Assembly: GCA_017513185.1 (NCBI GenBank)
Contig: JAFXGL010000008.1
Span: 33,323 to 97,322 of the forward strand
DNA length: 64,000 nucleotides
Direction: 5' to 3'
Source: Candidatus Saccharimonadota bacterium
GTDB lineage: Bacteria > Patescibacteriota > Saccharimonadia > Saccharimonadales > Saccharimonadaceae
Below the pieces are notes generated by a model. The model had not been told where the DNA came from. It saw nothing but the letters and a program-made list of their open reading frames with translations, and did not search any database. Of this stretch, positions 57,244-64,000 are shown in pieces; position 1 is the first letter of the stretch; every line of letters begins with the position of its first letter. The translations under genes and the position numbers were made by a program.

Positions 57244-58638
57244 ATGGAAGAAAATTCTAATCCCACTCCAAATATCAATCCAGAGCCGACGCCGGCACCG
57301 GTAGAAATACCAGCCGTGGAGCCAACCCCGGTACCTACGCCCGAACCAGCACTGACACCCACGCCGGAGCCGATAGCTACCCCAGTCGCCCCGGCCACCA
57401 CGCCAAAAAAGAAGATGTCCGGTGGTCTCATCGGCCTCATTGTCGGCCTCGCCGTGCTTTTGATTGGCGGCGGTGTCCTCGCCTTCCTTTACTTTACTTC
57501 GCACACTCCAGAAAAATTAGTCGGCTCTGCCATCGAGAATTATCTCAAGCACCCAGCCACTAGCTACAGCAGTGCCGTCGAAGCTAGCGCTGCCGGCCAG
57601 AGCATGAACTACTCTATGGACCTCTACGCCCCCAGCCAAAGCACCGTCTATGTCCGCGTTAATGGCTTCCAAAACATCTTTGGCACCTTTGCCAATCTCA
57701 TTAGCGACCTCACCGGTACCGACGACAGCGAAACTGTCACCGCCAACCCATTTGAGGCTATCGACGGGGTTTGGTGGAAGGCTGATGCCGGCTCTATCGG
57801 CGCCGATTCGGTCACCAGCTTATTTGGCGCCAATAGCGTCCTTGCCGACCAAAGCCGCCTCGCCGCCATCTACCAAAAGCACCCCTTCCTCACGGCTAAA
57901 GCCGCAGAGGGCAACTACTCCACATCTGGCACGGCTTTTGTCGTGTCTATCGACGCCGCTCAATATGAGGCCTTCAAAAACGAAGCCGGCGACGACATTA
58001 ACGGCATCTCCCTCGGCGCAATCGCTCTCAACCCCGACGCCGAATACTCCAGCATTATCGTCACCGTCAAAAGCTCTCTTCTTGGCAACGCCACTTTGAC
58101 TGGCATCTATGCCGAACGCAGTAGCAACGGTGCCTCTACTAAGCTCTCGGCTAATCTAGAAAAAGATTTCTCCTCCGCCACCAACGAAGCTAAAGATGTC
58201 TCTGAGCTTCAAAAAGCTCTTGAAGCAATCTATGGCAGCGGCTCTGACATCGAAGAAGGCGAAGAAGACGACGCGGCAGCCGTCGAGCGCGATACTGTCC
58301 GCCGCAACGACTACGCCGCTCTCTCTGCGAGCATTACGACATACATAACCAACAACCGCGGCCAACTCCCAGCCGTCGGCAAGCTCGACGCTACAAAATT
58401 CATCAACGCGACCGGCACCGACCCCAGCGGCTACGCCTACGCGCTAGAGCTCGTTGACTATGCCGACGAATACGAAATGAGCTGGGGCGTCAACCCAGGT
58501 GACGATACCAATGTTTACGTCGTTTGGCACGCCACTTGCGATAGTGATAACAAACTCGCAGAGGCCACTTCCGCCCGTGCCTTCGCTATTGCTGGCTCGC
58601 TAGAAGACGGAAGCTACTATTGTTCCAGTAGCCAATAG
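57244..58638 (+). CDS. Pro-rich anchored protein with pilin-like C-terminal part
   Basis: The 464-residue protein starts with a 57-residue Pro/Glu/Thr-rich cytoplasmic segment, a membrane helix (58-80), then a folded ectodomain with 'SAIENYLKHPATSYSSAVEASAAGQ' and a C-terminal part with 'RRNDYAALSASITTYITNNRGQLP' and 'SYYCSSSQ' that resembles pseudopilin-like domains. Function unknown; perhaps lipoprotein-type or pilus-related. AAAGGAA precedes the ATG. Confidence 0.65.
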   Translation: MEENSNPTPNINPEPTPAPVEIPAVEPTPVPTPEPALTPTPEPIATPVAPATTPKKKMSGGLIGLIVGLAVLLIGGGVLAFLYFTSHTPEKLVGSAIENYLKHPATSYSSAVEASAAGQSMNYSMDLYAPSQSTVYVRVNGFQNIFGTFANLISDLTGTDDSETVTANPFEAIDGVWWKADAGSIGADSVTSLFGANSVLADQSRLAAIYQKHPFLTAKAAEGNYSTSGTAFVVSIDAAQYEAFKNEAGDDINGISLGAIALNPDAEYSSIIVTVKSSLLGNATLTGIYAERSSNGASTKLSANLEKDFSSATNEAKDVSELQKALEAIYGSGSDIEEGEEDDAAAVERDTVRRNDYAALSASITTYITNNRGQLPAVGKLDATKFINATGTDPSGYAYALELVDYADEYEMSWGVNPGDDTNVYVVWHATCDSDNKLAEATSARAFAIAGSLEDGSYYCSSSQ

Positions 58639-58663
58639 CAGAAAATAGTATATAATATACTCC

Positions 58664-59932
58664 ATGAACGATGCGCTCAAAGCCAAGCTAAAGACTTTGC
58701 CCAGCTCTCCTGGAGTATATTTTCATAAAAACTCCGCCGGGGATATTATTTATGTTGGCAAGGCTGCCGTCCTCAAAAACCGCGTCCGCCAATATTTCCA
58801 AAATACCGAGAAAGACCCCAAGACCGAGGCGCTCGTGGCAGAAATCGCCATGACCGACTGGATTGTCGTAGATACGGAGATGGACGCTCTCTTCCTAGAG
58901 AGCGAGATGATTAAGCGCTACATGCCCAAGTGGAACATTCTATTGCGTGACGATAAAAACGTCTGCTTTGTCCGCATCAATCTTAAAGAAGAAATCCCCT
59001 ACGTCTCCATCACCCGCAACCCCCTCGGCGACGACGCTCGCTACATCGGCCCCTTCTACGCCAAAAACACCATCGCTTCTGCCCTTCGCATCTTAAGAAA
59101 AATCTTCCCCTATTACGACAAACCCTACACCGGCAAGAAAACCCTCGACACCGACCTCGGTCTCACTCCTGGCATAGAAGTCGGCAAAATGACCGCGAGA
59201 GACTACCGTAAAATCTTGAACAGCCTCATTCGCTACCTCGAAGGCGACCGTCAAAAACTCTTGAAGGACCTAGAAAAAGAAATGAAGGCTGAAGCCAAGC
59301 AAAAAAACTACGAGCGCGCAGCTCAGCTTCGCAACGAGCTTTTTGGCCTCAAAGGTCTCAAGAAAAAAATCGTTTTTTCCGACCGCGAATTCCTCGACAT
59401 TTCTTCCGACCAAGCGCTCCTCCAGCTCCAAAAACTCCTACATCTAGAAAACCCGCCCAGGAGAATCGAAGGCTACGACATTTCTCACCAAAGCGGCCAA
59501 GACGTCGTCGCCAGCATGGTGGTCTTCACCAACGGCGCCTCCGACCGCTCGGAGTATCGCAAATTTAAGCTCAAAAAACAACAAAACAACGATACCGCTT
59601 CCCTCCAAGAAGTCCTCACTCGCCGTCTTAAGCACAAAAACTGGCCCTACCCCGACCTGATTATTCTCGACGGCGGCAAAACCCAAGTCGCGAGCATCCT
59701 CCCTCTCGTAGCACCACTAAACATTCCTGTCATCGGCCGTGACAAGTCTGGCGACCACAGCAAATCCGCCACCGTTAAAATCGTCGTCCCGACTAAAGAT
59801 GGCTTCGAGACGGTCGAGCTCTCGCACGACTCCCACATCTCCCGCCTCATCGCTCGCATCGACGAAGAAGCCCACCGTTTCGCCATCACCTACCACACAC
59901 TCCTCAAGCGCAAACGCCAGCTCGACAAATAA
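58664..59932 (+). CDS. uvrC: Excinuclease ABC subunit C, C-terminally reduced
   Basis: The 422-residue protein has the GIY-YIG nuclease ('PGVYFHKNSAGDIIYVGKA'), a linker, a UVR motif ('MKAEAKQKNYERAAQLRNELF') and the RNase H-like part ('GYDISHQSGQDVVASMVVF', 'LIILDGGKTQV', 'SHISRLIARIDEEAHRFAITYH'). The C-terminal helix-hairpin-helix DNA-binding domain of about 150 residues, present in full-length UvrC, is missing. Both incisions remain possible by catalytic residues. Leaderless start (TATAAT 58651-58656). Confidence 0.94.
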   Translation: MNDALKAKLKTLPSSPGVYFHKNSAGDIIYVGKAAVLKNRVRQYFQNTEKDPKTEALVAEIAMTDWIVVDTEMDALFLESEMIKRYMPKWNILLRDDKNVCFVRINLKEEIPYVSITRNPLGDDARYIGPFYAKNTIASALRILRKIFPYYDKPYTGKKTLDTDLGLTPGIEVGKMTARDYRKILNSLIRYLEGDRQKLLKDLEKEMKAEAKQKNYERAAQLRNELFGLKGLKKKIVFSDREFLDISSDQALLQLQKLLHLENPPRRIEGYDISHQSGQDVVASMVVFTNGASDRSEYRKFKLKKQQNNDTASLQEVLTRRLKHKNWPYPDLIILDGGKTQVASILPLVAPLNIPVIGRDKSGDHSKSATVKIVVPTKDGFETVELSHDSHISRLIARIDEEAHRFAITYHTLLKRKRQLDK

Positions 59933-59975
59933 AAACCTTGTAAAGTCCGCCCAAATCACCTATAATATAACTATT

Positions 59976-60203
59976 ATGAATCTAGTTTCTGTTTTCCAAA
60001 CTGCCATTATTATCTCTGCCGTCCTCGTGATTTTGCTCGTCCTCTTGCAGCAACGTGGCGCCTCGCTCGGCGCTGGCCTCGGTGGCACCGGCGAACTTTT
60101 CACTACTCGCCGCGGTCTCGACAAATCCCTGTTCAACGCTACCATTGTTTTCGCAGTCATTTTCGTCTTATCTATTCTGGGGCTATTACTAATTCCAGCA
60201 TAA
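59976..60203 (+). CDS. secG: Preprotein translocase subunit SecG
   Basis: The 75-residue protein has two membrane helices (5-25, 52-73) and the loop 'QQRGASLGAGLGGTGELFTTRRGLDK', the SecG signature. It supports SecYE in export. Leaderless (TATAAT 59961-59966). One base before the next gene. Confidence 0.93.
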   Translation: MNLVSVFQTAIIISAVLVILLVLLQQRGASLGAGLGGTGELFTTRRGLDKSLFNATIVFAVIFVLSILGLLLIPA

Positions 60204-60204
60204 T

Positions 60205-61932
60205 ATGAAACTATTCAATAAAAAGCGTGGGCAAAAAGTTGTGAAGGAGTTTTCTCGTCTCACCGAGGAAGCTGTTGACACTGGCGAAGCCCATATCAAG
60301 AAAAACTTCATCCGCCGCCTTTCCCACATTGGCGACGTGCGCCTCTTTGTCGTAGAATGGGGTCTCTTGGTCTTTGCCCTTTTCATGCTCGCCCTCACGC
60401 AGAGCTTTTGGTTTACTGATTCTTACTCCGTCACGGGCTATGCTAACGGCGGCACCTACACCGAGGCCACCCTCGGCAAGGTCAGCTCTCTCAACCCACT
60501 TTTTGCCACCACTAATAGCGAAAAAGCCATCGCCAAGCTCCTCTTCCTCGGCCTTACCGCTGCCGACTCTTCCGGCCACATCGGCAACGTCCTAGCGAAG
60601 TCTGTCGCCAGCGACTCCTCCGCCAAAGTCTGGACGGTCAAGCTCAAAGACGACCTCAAATGGTCCGACGGCGAACCCATCACCAACGACGACGTACTCT
60701 TCACTGCCGACCTCATTAGCGGCCTCGGCAACGTTTCCACCTTCTCGTCCAACCTCAGCGGCGTCAAAGTCCGCCAGGACGAAAAAGGCAACCTCATCTT
60801 TGAACTCCCCGGCGCCTATTCCGAGTTTGCCTCCGCACTCGACTTCCCGATTCTCCCCAAGCACGTCCTAGAAAACGCCGACTCCATGACCCTGCTCGAG
60901 TCCAGCTTCAGCACCAACCCTATCTCCTCCGGCCCCTTCACTTATAATGCTCAGCAGGTCATTGGCTCCGCCGGTGAGTCTGTCGTTTACCTCTCTGCCA
61001 ACAAAAACTACTACCGCGGCGTACCAAAAATTGACAGCTTTGTCGTCCACGCCTACCTCACAGAGAGCGACATCAAGGCCGCCATCAAGTCCGGCGCCGT
61101 CTCCGCCACCGCCGAGCTCCTCCCCAGCGACGCAGCAGAAATCGTCTCCCGCAACCTTTACGAGAAGCAGACCGCCATCAACTCCGGCGTCTTTCTCTTC
61201 ATGAACACCAAATCTGGCGCCCTCAAAAACCGTGATGCCCGCAAGGCTATCCAGTCTGGCCTCGACGTCTCCGAGATTCGCACTCTTATCGGCGACGAAC
61301 TTCCGCTCGACTACCCCATCCTCCGCTCCCAGCTAGACTTAGAGACCTGGCCTGCCCTCCCCGCCCACGACGTGGAGGCCGCCAAAAAGACTATCTCCGG
61401 CCTAGAAAACAAAACCATCCGCCTTGTCACCGTCTCCTCCGGTTACTTCCCGGTTATCCTGGAAGACGTTGCCGGCCAGCTAGAAAGCCTCGGCTTTACC
61501 GTTTCTAAAGAAATCGCCGAGCCGGGCCAAGATTTCCTCGTCAATACCATCGCCACCCGCAACTATGACATGCTCCTCTACGAAGTCGAGTTTGGCGCCA
61601 ACCCAGACCTCTTGGTCTACTACCACTCCTCTCAGGCCACCCAAAGCGGCCTCAACCTATCTAACTACAACAACTCCGTCGCCGACGAGCTCATTTTCTC
61701 CGCCCGCGAGACCACCGACCAAAGCACCAAAAAGCAAAAATACGAAGCCTTCCTCTCTCGCTGGCTCGACGACGCCCCGGCCATCGGCCTATACCAAGTC
61801 AACCTCAGCTATTACTTCGACAAAAACGTCAAACCCTTCTCCGAAGACATTTCTCTCGTCACCGCCACCGATCGCTTTGTAGATGTCCGCTTCTGGGGCG
61901 TAGAAAAGGTTGCTAAAAACCGCACCCCGTGA
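60205..61932 (+). CDS. Membrane-anchored SBP family 5 oligopeptide-binding protein
   Basis: The 575-residue protein has a 50-residue cytoplasmic basic region, a membrane helix (about 51-70), then an OppA/DppA-like domain: 'SSLNPLFATTNSEKAI', 'WTVKLKDDLKWSDGEPITNDDVLFT', 'FELPGAYSEF', 'YRGVPKIDSFV', 'NRDARKAIQSGLDV'. No permease or ATPase genes are near. It is coupled to secG (1 base gap). It may deliver peptides to an unlinked transporter or act as a Sec-linked chaperone. Confidence 0.88.
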   Translation: MKLFNKKRGQKVVKEFSRLTEEAVDTGEAHIKKNFIRRLSHIGDVRLFVVEWGLLVFALFMLALTQSFWFTDSYSVTGYANGGTYTEATLGKVSSLNPLFATTNSEKAIAKLLFLGLTAADSSGHIGNVLAKSVASDSSAKVWTVKLKDDLKWSDGEPITNDDVLFTADLISGLGNVSTFSSNLSGVKVRQDEKGNLIFELPGAYSEFASALDFPILPKHVLENADSMTLLESSFSTNPISSGPFTYNAQQVIGSAGESVVYLSANKNYYRGVPKIDSFVVHAYLTESDIKAAIKSGAVSATAELLPSDAAEIVSRNLYEKQTAINSGVFLFMNTKSGALKNRDARKAIQSGLDVSEIRTLIGDELPLDYPILRSQLDLETWPALPAHDVEAAKKTISGLENKTIRLVTVSSGYFPVILEDVAGQLESLGFTVSKEIAEPGQDFLVNTIATRNYDMLLYEVEFGANPDLLVYYHSSQATQSGLNLSNYNNSVADELIFSARETTDQSTKKQKYEAFLSRWLDDAPAIGLYQVNLSYYFDKNVKPFSEDISLVTATDRFVDVRFWGVEKVAKNRTP

Positions 61933-61966
61933 TATAATAATCCAGTACTTTAAAGAATTAGTGCAT

Positions 61967-62057
61967 GCGCCTGTGGTGGAATTGGTAGACACGCTACCTT
62001 GAGGTGGTAGTGGCCATTTTAAGTGCTGTGCTAGTTCGAGTCTAGTCAGGCGCACCA
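61967..62057 (+). tRNA. tRNA-Leu (GAG anticodon)
   Basis: Class II tRNA: acceptor GCGCCTG/CAGGCGC, anticodon stem CTACC/GGTAG with loop TTGAGGT (anticodon GAG), long variable arm, T arm CTAG-TTCGAGT-CTAG, encoded CCA. TATAAT at 61933-61938 upstream. Confidence 0.93.
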
Positions 62058-62075
62058 ATTCTTGAAGTACAAAAT

Positions 62076-62097
62076 CAGCCATAATGGCTGTTTTTTT
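62076..62097 (+). terminator. Terminator of tRNA-Leu
   Basis: CAGCCA (62076-62081) with TGGCTG (62085-62090), then T7. Confidence 0.88.
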
Positions 62098-62147
62098 ATT
62101 GCCAATAAAACCATAAGCATATATAATATATATGTTAGGAGTATAGT

Positions 62148-64000
62148 GTGTTAGAGTTAAAGAAAATCACCAAGATTTATCATACTGGCGAATTTAAACA
62201 GCGCGCTCTAAATGGCGTCTCTTTGACTTTTCGCGATAGCGAATTTGCCAGCATCCTCGGCCCCTCCGGCTCCGGCAAGACCACTCTGCTCAATATCATC
62301 GGTGGCCTCGACAAATACACCTCCGGCGACCTCATCGTCGACGGCATCTCCACCAAAGATTTCAAAGACCGCGACTGGGACGCTTACCGCAACCACCGCA
62401 TCGGCTTCGTCTTCCAGAGCTACAATCTCATCTCTCACCAGACCATCTTAAACAACGTTCGTCTCGCCCTGACGTTGTCCGGCATCTCCAAAAAAGAGGG
62501 AACTATCCGCGCTCGCGCCGCTCTGAAGGCTGTCGGTCTCGGCGACCATATGATGAAACGCCCTGCCGAACTTTCCGGCGGCCAAATGCAACGCGTCGCC
62601 ATCGCCCGCGCCCTCGTCAACGACCCAGACATTCTCCTGGCCGACGAGCCCACCGGCGCTCTCGACACCGAGACCAGCGAGCAAATCATGAAGATTCTCA
62701 AGAAAATCTCCAAGACCAAGCTCGTGATTATGGTCACGCACAATCCCGACCTCGCCCGCACCTACTCCACCCGCATCATCCGCCTCAAAGACGGAGAAAT
62801 CACCTCCGACTCGCACGTCCACAACGGCAGAGTTGTCCGCGAATCAAGCGAAGACATCAAGAAAAAGTCCAAAAAGACCCACATGTCTTTCCGGACTGCC
62901 CTCGGCCTTTCGTTTAACAACCTCCTCACCAAAAAAGCCCGCACCGTCCTCGTCTCCTTCGCCGGGTCTATCGGCATCATCGGTATCGCCCTCATCCTCG
63001 CCGTCTCTACTGGCTTCCAAAACTACGTCGACAGCATCGAGCAAGACGTCCTTGTCTCCTACCCACTGATGATTACCGAGGAATCATTCTCTATGGCCAA
63101 CCTCATGACCTCCAGCCTCGCTGACGGCGGAGAATCCGGCCAGTCTCTCCGCGAATCTTCCGGTAAAGAAGTCGCCGAGCTCCCGCTCCTGTCTGAGACC
63201 CTCAAATCCGTCGCCACCAACGACCTCAAAAGCTTCAAGCAATACTACGACGACCACCAAGCAGAGCTTAAAGACGACGTCAAATCTCTCACCGTTGGCT
63301 ACGGCATCCAGCCCCTTGTTTACTCCGTGGACGCCACCGACACCATCGCCAAGCTCAACCCTATGGACACCATGATGAGCATGTTTGGCGGTGGTAGTGA
63401 CCTCATTACTAACTTCACTGGTAGCTCCATGTCGCTCTACCTCCCCCTCACCAACGACCAAGAGACGCTAGACGGTCAATACAAAGTCCTCGCTGGCCGC
63501 TGGGCAGAAAACTACGACGAAGCCGTGATTAACCTCGGCGCCGAGGGTGTCATCAGCGACTTCCTCGCCTATGGCCTCGGCCTCAAAGACACCAAAGAAC
63601 TAGATACGCTCATCACCAAGCTGATGGCGGGCGAGTCTTCCGAAGAAGCTCACGACCCTATCGCCATCAATTACGAAGACTTGCTAAACCCAGACCTTCG
63701 CGTCATCGTCCCGAGCGACCTCTACAAATACAACGACAAATACGGTGTCTACGAAGACATGTCCGGCGACAAAGCCTACCTTCAGGACGTCTACGACCAC
63801 AAATCCATCAAGCTCAAAATCGTCGGCGTCGTCACGGCTAAGCCCGGCATCACTGCCCAGGCTCTCGACCAAGGCGTTAATTACAACCCCGCCCTCATCC
63901 AAGAAATCATCAAACGCGCCGCCAGCTCCGCGGTCGTCCAAAAACAGCTAGAAGATAGAGACACCGACGTCTTTTCTGGCGCCAAGTTTGACCAGCAAGA
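62148..64000 (+). CDS. MacB-like ABC transporter, ATPase-permease fusion, partial
   Basis: The open frame runs off the window (617 codons seen). It starts at GTG after GGAG (62138-62141). The ATPase has Walker A '[14 protein letters not shown]' near residue 40, Q-loop '[10 protein letters not shown]', signature '[15 protein letters not shown]', Walker B '[12 protein letters not shown]', and H-loop 'VMVTHNPDL'. Around residues 250-290 comes '[30 protein letters not shown]', the first permease helix, then an ectodomain ('SMANLMTSS', Met-rich '[12 protein letters not shown]'). This is the MacB/LolCDE-type layout, as in putative peptide or lipoprotein exporters. Confidence 0.9.
   Translation, partial: MLELKKITKIYHTGEFKQRALNGVSLTFRDSEFASILGPSGSGKTTLLNIIGGLDKYTSGDLIVDGISTKDFKDRDWDAYRNHRIGFVFQSYNLISHQTILNNVRLALTLSGISKKEGTIRARAALKAVGLGDHMMKRPAELSGGQMQRVAIARALVNDPDILLADEPTGALDTETSEQIMKILKKISKTKLVIMVTHNPDLARTYSTRIIRLKDGEITSDSHVHNGRVVRESSEDIKKKSKKTHMSFRTALGLSFNNLLTKKARTVLVSFAGSIGIIGIALILAVSTGFQNYVDSIEQDVLVSYPLMITEESFSMANLMTSSLADGGESGQSLRESSGKEVAELPLLSETLKSVATNDLKSFKQYYDDHQAELKDDVKSLTVGYGIQPLVYSVDATDTIAKLNPMDTMMSMFGGGSDLITNFTGSSMSLYLPLTNDQETLDGQYKVLAGRWAENYDEAVINLGAEGVISDFLAYGLGLKDTKELDTLITKLMAGESSEEAHDPIAINYEDLLNPDLRVIVPSDLYKYNDKYGVYEDMSGDKAYLQDVYDHKSIKLKIVGVVTAKPGITAQALDQGVNYNPALIQEIIKRAASSAVVQKQLEDRDTDVFSGAKFDQQ

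Noticed and set aside
1..64000. CRISPR array or cas genes
   Set aside because: No regularly spaced repeats or Cas motifs were seen.

Overview
The window looks like a chromosomal segment of a small-genome, monoderm-type bacterium, most likely Candidatus Saccharibacteria (TM7) or a relative in the Patescibacteria. This rests on the mix of features: compact genes with 1-8 bp overlaps, housekeeping proteins shorter than usual (UvrC without its C-terminal HhH part, a short KsgA-like methylase, a short YchF), many long surface proteins, and TATAAT boxes only 6-9 nt before the start codons of housekeeping genes, which implies leaderless mRNAs. TGA is a normal stop here (glutathione peroxidase, YchF and the oligopeptide-binding protein all end in TGA), so the UGA-to-Gly code of Gracilibacteria/SR1 is excluded. 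The taxonomic call is inference; the window has no rRNA or other decisive marker.

Layout. 1-2.3 kb: two surface proteins. 2.3-5.2 kb (minus): a Cthe_2159-like beta-helix protein, a DUF4956 membrane protein and a VTC/polyphosphate-polymerase-type protein in one operon. 5.2-10.1 kb: membrane and surface proteins, including a lipase-like enzyme, plus a decayed zinc-ribbon/TfoX pair. 10.2-15 kb: glutathione peroxidase, two more zinc-ribbon modules (TfoX; cyclophilin-like + YjbR), repeats, a histidine-kinase remnant and an AlkD-like repair protein. 15.1-24.9 kb: an AT-rich accessory island with an OLD-like ATPase/TOPRIM protein, an M-R-M restriction-modification operon that runs on into a membrane protein and a KAP-type NTPase, then a large serine recombinase whose 3' end runs into a tRNA-Lys gene. 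25-36.8 kb: core genes (queH, murB, ABC exporter, folD, PAP2 phosphatase, ychF, DUF167, der) with two gene ruins and, at 34.9-35.5 kb, a small NrdD-like gene behind a promoter carrying tandem NrdR boxes. 36.9-45.3 kb: an envelope polysaccharide control block (LCP transferase, Wzz/BY-kinase, CpsB-type phosphatase) followed by a 1705-residue surface protein. 45.4-50.2 kb: a candidate small RNA, tRNAs, a phosphoesterase, a CPTC membrane protein with a DsbA-like thioredoxin, ksgA-like and hisS. 50.3-55.2 kb: AT-rich accessory genes, including an Abi/HEPN-like protein and a pilin/WxL-like plus DUF916-like surface pair. 55.3-64 kb: enolase, uvrC, secG, an anchored SBP family 5 protein, tRNA-Leu and the start of a MacB-like ABC transporter that runs off the window.

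Core genes favour C-ending codons and leaderless starts. Surface and accessory genes more often have AAGGAG-type ribosome binding sites, and several accessory blocks (15-23, 11.5-13.8 and 51.4-55.2 kb) are visibly more AT-rich, consistent with transfer. The strongest candidates for something undescribed are the stand-alone glycyl-radical-like NrdD mini-protein under an NrdR-type promoter, the restriction/KAP/OLD island at tRNA-Lys, and the structured RNA near 45.5 kb.
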